Source of the DNA: Rhizobium alarense
GTDB lineage: Bacteria; Pseudomonadota; Alphaproteobacteria; Rhizobiales; Rhizobiaceae
Length of the DNA: 40,473 nt
Direction: 5' to 3'
Assembly: GCF_021555155.1 (NCBI RefSeq)
Contig: NZ_JAKGBU010000019.1
Location: 23,252-63,724 of the forward strand
The translations under genes and the position numbers were made by a program. The notes under the pieces were generated by a model, which saw nothing but the letters and a program-made list of their open reading frames with translations, was not told the origin of the DNA and did not search any database. How positions within the stretch are numbered: the stretch's first letter is position 1; every line of letters starts with the position of its first letter. Shown here piece after piece: positions 16,947-24,789 of this stretch.

Positions 16947-17544
16947 CGGCGTTCCCGTCCTCCCGGCGAAGCAGGATTGCAACTATGTCTTTGACCTGTT
17001 TTCGGGCATGTTCAAGCCCCCTGTCGCTGTCGACCACAAAATCGGCGCGCGCCCGCTTTTCCGCATCCGGAATCTGCCTGGACAGGATCGCCCGGAATTT
17101 CTCCTCGGTCATGCCCGGTCGCGCAAGCACGCGCTGACGCTGAACCTCCGGCGGGCAGCTGACAACGGCGACCTTGTCGACCCGTCGTTCGCCGCCCGTC
17201 TCGAAGAGCAGCGGAATGTCGAGCACAACGAGCAGGGCGCCGGCAGCACGATGCCGTGCGAGAAAATCCTCCTCCTTCCGACGCACCAGCGGATGCACGA
17301 TCGCCTCCAGTTCGGTGAAACGGCCGGGTGCCTTTTCCAGCGCGCGCGACAGGGTGTTGCGGTCGACGACGCCGTCCGTCACCGCCTCAGGAAACAGCCG
17401 ACCGACCGGCTCAACCGCCTCGCTGCGGTAGAGCGCATGCACCGCCGCGTCCGCGTCGTGGACCGGAACACCGAGATCGGCGAACATGGCAGCCGTCGTC
17501 GATTTTCCCGTGCCGATCGATCCCGTGAGCCCGAGCACGATCAC
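16939..17544 (-). CDS. coaE: Dephospho-CoA kinase
   Basis: CoaE phosphorylates the 3'-hydroxyl of dephospho-CoA, the final step of coenzyme A synthesis. The 201 residues begin at a GTG (17544) with [17 protein letters not shown], a P-loop; a second in-frame GTG lies two codons later. Other family marks are [31 protein letters not shown] and a lid region [20 protein letters not shown]. The start overlaps the aroE stop by 4 nt (GTGA) and the end overlaps dnaQ, so the three genes are tightly coupled. An upstream in-frame ATG at 17616 would extend into aroE and looks wrong. Confidence 0.95.
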   Translation of the reverse strand: MIVLGLTGSIGTGKSTTAAMFADLGVPVHDADAAVHALYRSEAVEPVGRLFPEAVTDGVVDRNTLSRALEKAPGRFTELEAIVHPLVRRKEEDFLARHRAAGALLVVLDIPLLFETGGERRVDKVAVVSCPPEVQRQRVLARPGMTEEKFRAILSRQIPDAEKRARADFVVDSDRGLEHARKQVKDIVAILLRREDGNADA

Positions 17545-18401
17545 GGATGCGCCTCCATGTCGTCGATGACCATCTGGCGAAGCGTTTCGTCGACTGTCGG
17601 CCGTCGGCCGAACCACCGCTCGAAACCCGGTGCCGCCTGATGCAGGAGCATGCCGAGGCCGTCGACCGTGCGGAAGCCCTCTTTCTCCGCCTGATCCAGG
17701 AACGGCGTCTTCAGCGGGACGTAGACGATGTCGGTCACCGTGGCTTCAGGAGCGAGGCGGTCGAACGTGATCGAAGGCGCCTCGCCACCGTCCATGCCGA
17801 GCGATGTCGTATTGACGAAGAGCCCCGCTCCGCCCATCACCTCGGAAAGCGCGCCCAACGGATGTGCATGTACGCTCCGTCCGAAACGGTCGGCGAGTTC
17901 ACGTGCGCGCTCCTTCGTCCGGTTGACCACATGGATCTCCCGGAAGCCGCGGTCGCGTACCGCCTGGATGACGGCGCGGCTCGCCCCGCCCGCCCCGAGA
18001 ATCACGGCCCGGTCGTGGCCGTCCCATCCCGGCGCACGTTCGTCCAGATTGGCGGCGAAGCCGATGCCGTCCGTGTTGGTCGCATGAAGCCGACCCTCGT
18101 CAAACCAGAGCGTATTGGCCGCGCCGAGTTCCTCGCTCACCGGGTCGGGACGATCGGCCAGGCCATAGGCCGCCTCCTTGTGCGGAATCGTCACATTGCC
18201 GCCGCAGAAGGGCGTCGTGCCCTCCTTGAGCTCCGAAACAAAAGCGGCAAAGGCGGCGGGCGCCACCTGGTGGCGGACATAGCTGCCGGCGAGATCGAGC
18301 GTCTTCAGCCAATAGCCGTGGATCAGCGGCGAGCGGGAATGTTTGACCGGAAAGCCGGTAACGAAGGCGCACGGCCCCGTTGTTTCACGTGAATCATGCA
18401 T
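17541..18401 (-). CDS. aroE: Shikimate dehydrogenase
   Basis: AroE reduces 3-dehydroshikimate to shikimate with NADPH in aromatic amino-acid synthesis. The 286 residues include the substrate site [14 protein letters not shown], catalytic lysine in [10 protein letters not shown], aspartate in NTDGIGF, the NADP loop GAGGASRAV with NRTKERA for phosphate recognition, and the closing [20 protein letters not shown]. The start at 18401 (MHDSRETTG) overlaps the maf stop by 8 nt. Its first codons coincide with a parS-like 16-mer (18381-18396), so the N-terminal DSRET residues are encoded by the partition site. The N-terminus before VTGFPVKHS is not conserved in the family, so it can absorb this. Confidence 0.96.
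   Translation of the reverse strand: MHDSRETTGPCAFVTGFPVKHSRSPLIHGYWLKTLDLAGSYVRHQVAPAAFAAFVSELKEGTTPFCGGNVTIPHKEAAYGLADRPDPVSEELGAANTLWFDEGRLHATNTDGIGFAANLDERAPGWDGHDRAVILGAGGASRAVIQAVRDRGFREIHVVNRTKERARELADRFGRSVHAHPLGALSEVMGGAGLFVNTTSLGMDGGEAPSITFDRLAPEATVTDIVYVPLKTPFLDQAEKEGFRTVDGLGMLLHQAAPGFERWFGRRPTVDETLRQMVIDDMEAHP
18381..18396. promoter_or_regulatory. parS-like site 2 (5' end of aroE)
   Basis: TGTTTCACGTGAATCA differs from the consensus parS at one base. It overlaps the first codons of aroE and the stop region of maf, about 1.5 kb left of the putative origin. Confidence 0.8.
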
Positions 18402-18990
18402 CGATCGCCCCGAGGGATCTGAGTTCGGATAGAAGCGGCAGCATCGGCAGGCCGAGGATGGTGAAATAGTCACCCTCGATCGCCTGGAAGAGTTGAATGC
18501 CCTCGCCTTCCAGCTGATAGGCTCCGACACTTGTCAGCACCCGGTCGCCGACGCGCGCCAGATACCGGCCGATGAAATCGTCGGAGAGCGGCCGCATCGT
18601 CAGCCGGGCGATGGCGACGTGGCGCCACAGCGTCTCGTCGTTTCGCACGAGGACGACGGCGCTGTTGAGCTGGTGGGTGCGACCGGACAGGGCATGCAGG
18701 TGGCTCCTCGCCTCATCCAGGCTCGCCGGTTTGTGGAAGACCCGCTCGTCGAGCGACAGGGTCTGGTCAGAACCGATGACGATCGCGTCCGGGTGTTGCA
18801 TTGCGACGGCACGCGCCTTCGCCTCCGCAAGACGCAGCGCGACCGTTCCCGGATCCGGCCGTTCCGCCGCCATCGCCTCTTCCAGCGCCCGTTCGTCGAT
18901 TTCCGCCGCCCTGGCGCCGAAGGCCAGGCCGGCATTCTCCATCAGTTGGCGGCGGAAGGGACTCGCCGACGCCAGGATGATCCTGTCCAT
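18394..18990 (-). CDS. maf: Maf family nucleotide pyrophosphatase
   Basis: Maf/YceF proteins hydrolyse non-canonical or modified nucleoside triphosphates (m7GTP, dTTP, UTP and related) to monophosphates. The 198 residues contain [12 protein letters not shown] (start signature SxSxxR), [39 protein letters not shown] (catalytic aspartate in SDQ) and [19 protein letters not shown]. The SDQTLSLD and ERVFHKP forms are closer to the YceF (m7GTP) branch than to YhdE. Upstream ppsR stops 29 nt before this start; downstream aroE overlaps by 8 nt. Confidence 0.93.
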   Translation of the reverse strand: MDRIILASASPFRRQLMENAGLAFGARAAEIDERALEEAMAAERPDPGTVALRLAEAKARAVAMQHPDAIVIGSDQTLSLDERVFHKPASLDEARSHLHALSGRTHQLNSAVVLVRNDETLWRHVAIARLTMRPLSDDFIGRYLARVGDRVLTSVGAYQLEGEGIQLFQAIEGDYFTILGLPMLPLLSELRSLGAIDA

Positions 18991-19019
18991 GTCTGTCTCA
19001 CTGTTGGTCGACGGCGGGT

Positions 19020-19841
19020 CTAGCGGAGCTTGGGGCGGAGGGCAACGATGGCGGCGGCCGTTTCCTCGATCGAGCGGCGCGTCACATCGATCACCGGCCA
19101 GTTGTTGCGGGCGAAGATCGAGCGGGCGTATTTCAGCTCCTCGGCGATCTGCGCCCGATCGGTATAGTCGTCGCCCTTGAAACCCTTCGCCGCGCCGAGC
19201 ACCCGGTTCTCGCGCACATGCGAAATCCGGTCCGTCGTTGCGACCAGGCCGACGATCAGCGGACGCTTCGCGTAAAGCACCCGGTCCGGCAGGGAGACAC
19301 CGAGCACGATCGGCACGTTGGCGGTCTTGATGCCCCGGTTGGCGAGATAGATGCTCGTCGGCGTCTTGGAGGTCCGGCTGATGCCGAGCAGGATGACGTC
19401 GGCTTCCTCGAGGTCGACCGGCAACTGGCCGTCGTCGTGATCCATCGTGAAATTAAGCGCATCGATACGTTTGAAATAGTCCGCGTCCATCACGTGCTGA
19501 GCGCCGACCCGGCGCCGCGACGGTGCACCGAGATAGGACTGGAACAGGTCTATGACGGGTTCCAGCACCGAAACGCAGGGTACTCCCATCTCCCGGCAGC
19601 GCGCATCGATCGTCTCGGAAAGCTCCCGGTCGACGATCGTGTAGAGCACGATGCCGGGCGCGCCGTCGATCGCGTCGAGGACCGGCATGAGCTGCTTGCG
19701 GTTGCGGATCAGCGGATAGACGTGCTCGAGCGCCTGCGAGGACTGGAACTGCGCCGCAGCCGCGCGGCCCGCCGCAATCAGGGTCTCTCCGGTCGAATCG
19801 GAGATGAGGTGCAGGTGGAAATAGTTTTTGCCGTTCTCCAC
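19020..19841 (-). CDS. ppsR: Phosphoenolpyruvate synthase / pyruvate-phosphate dikinase regulatory protein (DUF299)
   Basis: The family is a bifunctional kinase/pyrophosphorylase that inactivates PPDK or PEP synthase by ADP-dependent threonine phosphorylation and reactivates it by Pi-dependent removal. The 273 residues begin with [14 protein letters not shown] and hold a P-loop-like [16 protein letters not shown], which are the DUF299 signatures, then VLGVSLPDR and a C-terminal [19 protein letters not shown] chose GTG at 19841 because GGGGAAGG lies 6 nt upstream and the family N-terminus starts there; an ATG far upstream (20117) would run through the origin region. It is the first gene of the leftward operon with maf, aroE, coaE and dnaQ, and its start marks the left edge of the putative oriC. 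Confidence 0.93.
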   Translation of the reverse strand: MENGKNYFHLHLISDSTGETLIAAGRAAAAQFQSSQALEHVYPLIRNRKQLMPVLDAIDGAPGIVLYTIVDRELSETIDARCREMGVPCVSVLEPVIDLFQSYLGAPSRRRVGAQHVMDADYFKRIDALNFTMDHDDGQLPVDLEEADVILLGISRTSKTPTSIYLANRGIKTANVPIVLGVSLPDRVLYAKRPLIVGLVATTDRISHVRENRVLGAAKGFKGDDYTDRAQIAEELKYARSIFARNNWPVIDVTRRSIEETAAAIVALRPKLR

Positions 19842-19925
19842 AATATCCTTCCCCTGCTGTTGATAGAGCGGGACGGGGAGAGCTAAAGGCGACACGCGCC
19901 CGGAGGCAAGGGGATAACCGCCGAT

Positions 19926-19934
19926 TTTTCCACA
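19926..19934 (+). promoter_or_regulatory. DnaA box TTTTCCACA
   Basis: It fits the relaxed consensus TTWTNCACA at every position and lies in the putative origin. Confidence 0.6.
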
Positions 19935-19969
19935 TCCGGTACCCCTGTGGTGCGCGTTACGGGTGGCTT

Positions 19970-19978
19970 TGTGGATAA
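19970..19978 (-). promoter_or_regulatory. DnaA box TTATCCACA (perfect)
   Basis: The minus strand reads TTATCCACA, identical to the strongest E. coli DnaA boxes. It lies 35 bases to the right of the TTTTCCACA box and in the opposite orientation. Confidence 0.75.
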
Positions 19979-20165
19979 GGTCCGTCGGCAGACATAATGT
20001 CGCGCGTCTGCACAGGCCATCCACAACAAAGCCGTTTCGCGTGCACGATTGAAGACCTTGATTCGATACGGAGATTCCGCGTCGTCCACATCGATGCGGA
20101 GAAATGCGGCCGGACAATGCGTGCGGAGGAGAAAAACGCCATCGGAGCAGCTCGTCTGTGGACGG

Positions 20166-20239
20166 GATTTAATCCTTGATAGTCACCGACTCTAAGAAAT
20201 AGAAACCCTTTTAAAATCTCTTCTTTTAGATTGGAAACG
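20166..20239. other. AT-rich candidate DNA-unwinding element
   Basis: By hand count 24 of 74 bases are G or C, against a visibly GC-rich surrounding. It lies between the DnaA boxes and the hemE start. A GANTC site (20188-20192) falls in it. The hemE promoter must also be in or near this tract. Confidence 0.55.
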
Positions 20240-21280
20240 ATGGTGCCGATTGCCGAAAATCGCTCGCTCCTTCAGGTTTTGAATGGTAAAACCGTCACTC
20301 CACCACCCCTCTGGCTGATGCGGCAGGCGGGGCGTTATCTTCCGGAATATCGCGAAACACGGCGGACGGCCGGCAGTTTCCTCGATCTCTGCTATTCGCC
20401 GGACCATGCGGTGGAAGTGACGCTACAGCCGATCCGGCGTTACGGCTTCGACGCCGCCATCCTCTTTTCCGACATTCTGGTGATACCGGATGCGCTGGGT
20501 CGGAACGTGCGCTTCGAGGAGGGCGAAGGCCCGCGGCTCGATCCGCTGGCAAGCGAGGAGATCGGCAAACTGGACGGTTCCGGGATGCTGGATCATCTGG
20601 CACCGGTGTTCGAGACCGTGCGGCGACTGCGGCGCGCCTTGCCGGCGGAGACGACGCTGCTCGGTTTCTGCGGTGCGCCCTGGACCATCGCGACCTACAT
20701 GATCGCCGGCCGGGGAACGCCCGACCAGGCCCCGGCGCGGCTGTTCGCCTATCGCGAGCCGGTGGCTTTTGCGAAGCTCTTGGATCTTATCGCGGACCTT
20801 TCCGCCGACTACCTGGTTGCGCAACTGGAGGCGGGCGCTGACGCCGTGCAGATCTTCGACAGCTGGGCCGGCGTGCTCGGCGAGGATGAATTCGCGGCTT
20901 ATGCGACGGGACCGGTTCGCCGCATCGTGCAGTCGGTACGGAGCCGCAGGCCGGACGCGAAGATCATCGCCTTCGCGAAGGGTGCGGGCCTGCAGCTGAA
21001 GGGCTACAGGCAGGCGACGGGTGCCGATGCCATCGGGCTCGACTGGACCGTGCCGCTGTCGTTTGCGGCCGAGTTGCAGAAGGACGGTCCGATCCAGGGA
21101 AATCTCGATCCGCTGCGCGTCGTTGCCGGCGGGACGGCGCTGACGGAGGGGATCGATCGCATCCTCGATCGCCTCGGAAACGGGCCGCTGATCTTCAATC
21201 TCGGCCATGGGATCACGCCACAGGCGGATCCGGACGTGGTTGGCCGACTTGTCGAACGCGTGCGGAGTTTCGGGCGATGA
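20240..21280 (+). CDS. hemE: Uroporphyrinogen decarboxylase
   Basis: HemE removes four acetate carboxyls from uroporphyrinogen III to form coproporphyrinogen III in heme synthesis, without a cofactor. The 346 residues show [15 protein letters not shown] (R28 and R32 bind the substrate carboxylates), [16 protein letters not shown] (catalytic aspartate), [13 protein letters not shown] and the C-terminal [15 protein letters not shown] chose the ATG at 20240 with GGAAACG before it; a TTG nine bases earlier is in frame but has no ribosome site. The gene abuts the putative origin and overlaps hemJ by four bases (ATGA), so both heme genes are coupled. Confidence 0.96.
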   Translation: MVPIAENRSLLQVLNGKTVTPPPLWLMRQAGRYLPEYRETRRTAGSFLDLCYSPDHAVEVTLQPIRRYGFDAAILFSDILVIPDALGRNVRFEEGEGPRLDPLASEEIGKLDGSGMLDHLAPVFETVRRLRRALPAETTLLGFCGAPWTIATYMIAGRGTPDQAPARLFAYREPVAFAKLLDLIADLSADYLVAQLEAGADAVQIFDSWAGVLGEDEFAAYATGPVRRIVQSVRSRRPDAKIIAFAKGAGLQLKGYRQATGADAIGLDWTVPLSFAAELQKDGPIQGNLDPLRVVAGGTALTEGIDRILDRLGNGPLIFNLGHGITPQADPDVVGRLVERVRSFGR

Positions 21281-21816
21281 GGGAGCGGCAAACGGACGAG
21301 AGCCCGGGACGCCGGGCACGGATCCGGGCCGCGACGGCGGTCGCGATCTTCTGTCTCGTCGCGGCAGGGCTTTTTGTCGCGCCGCCGGACGATCTCTACC
21401 TGTGGGCAAAGGCGCTGCATCTCATCGCCGTCATCTCCTGGATGGCAGGACTGCTCTATCTGCCGCGGCTTTTCGTCTACCACACGGACCATGCGCCGGG
21501 TTCGCCTGCGTCCGAGACCTTCAAGGTGATGGAGCAGCGGCTCTATCGGGTCATCATGACGCCGGCCATGATGCTCGCATGGCTTCTCGGCCTCTACCTT
21601 GCCTGGACCGTCTACGGCTTTCACGGGGGTTGGCTGCATGCCAAGCTTGGGTGCGTCGTAGCGCTGACGGTGGTGCATGTGCATTTCGGGCGCGCTGTTC
21701 GGGCCTTCGCGGCCGATGCAAACCGCAGGACGGGGCGGCAATGGCGGCTCTGGAACGAAGTCCCCGCCCTGTTGATGATTGCGATCGTCATCCTTGCGGT
21801 CGTGAAGCCGATCTAG
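21277..21816 (+). CDS. hemJ: HemJ-type protoporphyrinogen IX oxidase, membrane protein
   Basis: HemJ oxidises protoporphyrinogen IX to protoporphyrin IX in bacteria that lack HemG/HemY. The 179 residues have a short polar N-terminus and about four membrane segments, with [28 protein letters not shown] containing the conserved histidine and the RLFVYH motif, a second segment [12 protein letters not shown], then [10 protein letters not shown] with the conserved lysine, and a final helix [14 protein letters not shown]. Length is slightly above the roughly 140-150 residues common in the family because of the N-terminal extension. It is coupled to hemE and ends 190 nt before rho. Confidence 0.9.
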   Translation: MRERQTDESPGRRARIRAATAVAIFCLVAAGLFVAPPDDLYLWAKALHLIAVISWMAGLLYLPRLFVYHTDHAPGSPASETFKVMEQRLYRVIMTPAMMLAWLLGLYLAWTVYGFHGGWLHAKLGCVVALTVVHVHFGRAVRAFAADANRRTGRQWRLWNEVPALLMIAIVILAVVKPI

Positions 21817-21865
21817 GGGCAGCCGATGGCCGGACGCATAAATTAGCTGATTTTGCAGGAGGGCC

Positions 21866-21894
21866 TTGCGGTGTCCGGCCTTAGTCGCTATTTT
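21866..21894 (+). promoter_or_regulatory. Possible rho promoter
   Basis: TTGCGG (21866-21871) and TATTTT (21889-21894) are 17 bases apart in the hemJ-rho gap. Transcription would start near 21901 and give a leader of about 105 nt. Confidence 0.35.
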
Positions 21895-21932
21895 CCGCGC
21901 ATCTCTTCTTCACGGCATGTGTATTCGCTCAG

Positions 21933-21954
21933 AAACTGCCCTCTGGCGCAGTTT
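21933..21954 (+). other. Stem-loop in the rho leader
   Basis: AAACTGC and GCAGTTT (21933-21939 with 21948-21954) form a 7-base stem over an 8-base loop, between the possible promoter and the rho start. rho is autoregulated through its leader in E. coli; a similar role here is only a suggestion. Confidence 0.35.
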
Positions 21955-22006
21955 GGTCTTGACCCGCACGCCTCCGTTCCCATCCCTTATCCCGCATGGT
22001 CTCTTC

Positions 22007-23272
22007 ATGGCTGAAATGAAGCTACAAGAACTCAAGAACAAGACTCCCACCGATCTTCTCGCCTTTGCCGAATCCCTCGAGGTCGAGAACGCCAGCACCA
22101 TGCGCAAGCAGGAACTGATGTTCGCGATCCTGAAGATGCTGGCGACGCAGGAGATCGAGATCATCGGTGAAGGTGTCGTGGAGGTGCTTCAGGACGGTTT
22201 TGGCTTCCTGCGCTCGGCCAATGCGAACTACCTTCCAGGTCCGGACGACATCTACATTTCGCCGTCCCAGATCCGCCGCTTTTCGCTGAAGACGGGCGAC
22301 ACCGTGGAAGGACCGATCCGCGGACCGAAGGAAGGCGAGCGCTATTTCGCGCTGCTCAAGGTCAACACAATCAATTTCGACGACCCGGAAAAGATTCGCC
22401 ACAAGGTGCATTTCGACAACCTGACGCCGCTCTACCCGAATGAGCGGTTCAAGATGGAGCTCGAAATCCCGACGTCGAAAGATCTCTCGCCGCGCGTCAT
22501 CGATCTTGTCGCGCCGCTCGGCAAGGGCCAGCGCGGGCTCATCGTCGCGCCGCCGCGCACCGGCAAGACGGTTCTGCTCCAGAACATCGCGCATTCGATC
22601 ACCGCAAATCACCCGGAATGTTATCTCATCGTGCTGCTCATCGACGAGCGGCCCGAGGAAGTGACCGACATGCAGCGTTCGGTGAAGGGCGAGGTCGTGT
22701 CGTCGACCTTCGACGAACCGGCCACGCGCCACGTCCAGGTCGCCGAAATGGTCATCGAGAAGGCGAAACGTCTTGTCGAGCACGGCCGTGACGTCGTCAT
22801 CCTGCTCGATTCGATCACCCGTCTCGGACGGGCCTACAACACGGTTGTCCCGTCATCCGGCAAGGTCCTGACAGGCGGCGTCGACGCCAATGCCCTGCAG
22901 CGACCCAAACGCTTCTTCGGCGCGGCGCGCAACATCGAGGAAGGCGGCTCGCTGACGATCATCGCGACGGCGCTGATCGATACCGGCAGCCGCATGGACG
23001 AGGTGATCTTCGAGGAGTTCAAGGGGACCGGCAACTCGGAAATCGTGCTCGACCGGAAGGTGGCGGACAAGCGCATCTTCCCGGCAATGGACATTCTGAA
23101 GTCCGGCACGCGCAAGGAAGACCTGCTCGTGCCGCGCCAGGACCTGCAGAAGATCTTTGTTCTTCGCCGGATTCTGTCGCCGATGGGCACCACCGACGCA
23201 ATCGAATTCCTCATCGACAAGCTGAAGCAGACGAAGACCAATGGCGACTTCTTCGAGTCGATGAACACCTGA
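22007..23272 (+). CDS. rho: Transcription termination factor Rho
   Basis: Rho is the hexameric RNA helicase that ends transcription at Rho-dependent sites. The 421 residues match the family length. The N-terminal helix bundle ([17 protein letters not shown]) precedes the cold-shock-like RNA-binding fold with DGFGFLRS and [13 protein letters not shown]. The ATPase part has Walker [12 protein letters not shown], Walker [17 protein letters not shown] and the Q/R loops in [14 protein letters not shown] and [20 protein letters not shown] chose the ATG at 22007; an in-frame extension to 21866 lies in the leader and is not family-like. A hairpin terminator follows the gene. Confidence 0.97.
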   Translation: MAEMKLQELKNKTPTDLLAFAESLEVENASTMRKQELMFAILKMLATQEIEIIGEGVVEVLQDGFGFLRSANANYLPGPDDIYISPSQIRRFSLKTGDTVEGPIRGPKEGERYFALLKVNTINFDDPEKIRHKVHFDNLTPLYPNERFKMELEIPTSKDLSPRVIDLVAPLGKGQRGLIVAPPRTGKTVLLQNIAHSITANHPECYLIVLLIDERPEEVTDMQRSVKGEVVSSTFDEPATRHVQVAEMVIEKAKRLVEHGRDVVILLDSITRLGRAYNTVVPSSGKVLTGGVDANALQRPKRFFGAARNIEEGGSLTIIATALIDTGSRMDEVIFEEFKGTGNSEIVLDRKVADKRIFPAMDILKSGTRKEDLLVPRQDLQKIFVLRRILSPMGTTDAIEFLIDKLKQTKTNGDFFESMNT

Positions 23273-23299
23273 TATTTCGATAGCCGGATTCGACCCATG

Positions 23300-23330
23300 A
23301 TCCCGCGGCACGATTGTGACCGCGGGATTT
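23300..23330 (+). terminator. Hairpin terminator after rho
   Basis: ATCCCGCGG/CCGCGGGAT (23300-23308 with 23320-23328) form nine perfect pairs over an 11-base loop, followed by TT. It lies 28 nt after the rho stop and just before mnmE. Confidence 0.65.
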
Positions 23331-23385
23331 CCGTTGGAGGCGAGGCGGCGAAATCATGGCCTGGAGCAACCATCGGACCGAACGG

Positions 23386-24711
23386 ATGACACGGGAACGC
23401 AGCGATACCATTTTCGCGCTGTCGAGCGGCGGCCTGCCATCGGGCGTCGCCGTCATTCGGATCAGCGGCGCGGGCTGCCGGGAGGCGCTTACCGGACTGA
23501 CCGGTTCGGTCCCGCGGGCGCGAACCGCGGCGCTGCGATCGATTCACAATCGAAACGACCTTCTGCTCGATCGTGCGCTGGTTCTGTTCTTCGCCGGCCC
23601 GCATTCCTTCACCGGCGAGGATTGCGCCGAATTGCAGGTGCATGGCGGTCGGGCGTCGGTGAAGGCGGTGCTGGATGCGCTCGGGTCATTCGACGGGTTT
23701 CGGGAAGCGGAGGCCGGTGAGTTCACCCGCCGGGCCTTTCACAACGGCAAGCTTGACCTGGTGGAGGTGGAAGGTCTGGCGGACCTGCTGGCTGCCGAGA
23801 CCGAGATGCAGCGGCGACTTGCGGTGGAACATGCGACCGGCGCACTGTCCGCGCTCTATGGCGTTTGGGCAAGGCGGCTTGTCCATGCGCGGGCGATGAT
23901 CGAGGCGGAATTGGATTTCGCCGACGAGGAGGATATTCCCGGATCCGTTTCGGATACGATATGGACTGACCTGGCGCAGCTGACGACCGAGATCGACGCG
24001 CATGTCGTGGCGGGTACCGTCGGAGAAGTCATCCGGGATGGCCTCCGCATCGTCGTCGCCGGTGCGCCAAATTCCGGAAAATCAAGTTTAATAAACTACT
24101 TATCAGGAAGGGATATTGCGATTGTAACGGATATCCCGGGCACGACCAGGGATCTGATCAGTGTCGACCTCGATCTGGCCGGCTATCTGGTGCGATTGAC
24201 GGACACGGCGGGTTTGCGGGAAACGGAAGAACCGGTGGAGCGCGAAGGCATTCGTCGGGCACGCACGGCCATTGCCGAGGCGGACCTGGTAATTGAACTT
24301 TCGGATGATTGGTCCGGACCGACGCTGAGCACCGGGCCGGGACGGGAGACGCTGCGGGTGTTCAGCAAGGCGGATGGCGGTGTGCAAGGAGGTCGACCGG
24401 ACTGGGCGGACCTCGCTATTTCGGTGCATACCGGCTATGGTATGGAGGATTTGTTGGCCGCTCTGCGCGTCCGGCTGCCCGCGGCTGCAGATGGCCATGC
24501 CATGGCTTTGCCGACGCGACGGCGGCACATGGCGTGCCTTGCGGACGTTGTTCGGGAGATCGGCGCGGCGGATGTCGTGCGCCGCCAGGGACTGGACCTG
24601 GCGGCGGAACATCTTCGGCGCGCGACGGATGCGCTTGGCCGATTGACCGGCCGCGTGGATGTTGAAGACCTTCTGGACGTGATCTTTTCGGAGTTCTGCA
24701 TCGGTAAGTGA
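23386..24711 (+). CDS. mnmE: tRNA modification GTPase MnmE
   Basis: MnmE acts with MnmG to install the (carboxymethyl)aminomethyl group on wobble uridine 34 of several tRNAs. The 441 residues begin DTIFALSSGGLPSGVAVIRISG (folate-binding N-domain), continue with the helical domain, and hold an inserted G domain: G1 GAPNSGKSS, G2/G3 DIPGTTRD and DTAGLRE, G4 written SKAD rather than NKxD. The C-terminus CIGK is the essential CxGK motif. An ATG 30 bases earlier (23356) is in frame and has a fair ribosome site, so the protein may have ten more residues. mnmG follows after 78 nt that contain two parS-like sites. Confidence 0.93.
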   Translation: MTRERSDTIFALSSGGLPSGVAVIRISGAGCREALTGLTGSVPRARTAALRSIHNRNDLLLDRALVLFFAGPHSFTGEDCAELQVHGGRASVKAVLDALGSFDGFREAEAGEFTRRAFHNGKLDLVEVEGLADLLAAETEMQRRLAVEHATGALSALYGVWARRLVHARAMIEAELDFADEEDIPGSVSDTIWTDLAQLTTEIDAHVVAGTVGEVIRDGLRIVVAGAPNSGKSSLINYLSGRDIAIVTDIPGTTRDLISVDLDLAGYLVRLTDTAGLRETEEPVEREGIRRARTAIAEADLVIELSDDWSGPTLSTGPGRETLRVFSKADGGVQGGRPDWADLAISVHTGYGMEDLLAALRVRLPAAADGHAMALPTRRRHMACLADVVREIGAADVVRRQGLDLAAEHLRRATDALGRLTGRVDVEDLLDVIFSEFCIGK

Positions 24712-24724
24712 TTCACGTGAAACA
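24709..24724. promoter_or_regulatory. parS-like site 3 (mnmE-mnmG gap)
   Basis: TGATTCACGTGAAACA differs from the consensus at one base (third position). It overlaps the mnmE stop codon. Confidence 0.85.
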
Positions 24725-24753
24725 ACAATGCACGTCTGGCGAGTCTGGTGCGA

Positions 24754-24769
24754 TGTTTCACGTGAAACG
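24754..24769. promoter_or_regulatory. parS-like site 4 (just upstream of mnmG)
   Basis: TGTTTCACGTGAAACG differs from the consensus only at the last base and contains a full 14-base palindrome. It lies 45 bases from site 3, with centres about four helical turns apart, so two ParB clamps could load side by side. Confidence 0.88.
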
Positions 24770-24789
24770 ATTCCTGGGATAGGAGTGAC

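Larger units (their letters stand above)
19842..20239. other. Putative chromosomal replication origin (oriC), between ppsR and hemE
   Basis: This 398-base stretch has no credible gene and is the only gap over 300 bases. It contains a perfect DnaA box (TTATCCACA on the minus strand, 19970-19978), a relaxed-consensus box TTTTCCACA (19926-19934), weaker boxes CCATCCACA (20017-20025) and TCGTCCACA (20082-20090), three GANTC methylation sites (20060, 20073, 20188) and an AT-rich tract next to hemE. An origin adjacent to hemE is established for Caulobacter and reported for rhizobia. Seven parS-like sites and parAB lie around it, and most flanking genes point away from it. I found only a CtrA half-site (TTAA at 20169), not a full TTAA-N7-TTAA. 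Confidence 0.8.

Noticed and set aside
17894-17909. GAGTTCACGTGCGCGC as a parS half-site in aroE
   Set aside because: Only the left arm resembles parS; the right arm has no match, so ParB loading is unlikely.
20169-20183. CtrA binding site in the origin candidate
   Set aside because: TTAA is followed seven bases later by TAGT, not TTAA; only a half-site is present.
20231-20239. TTG at 20231 as the hemE start
   Set aside because: No ribosome site precedes it, while the ATG at 20240 has GGAA and fits the family N-terminus.
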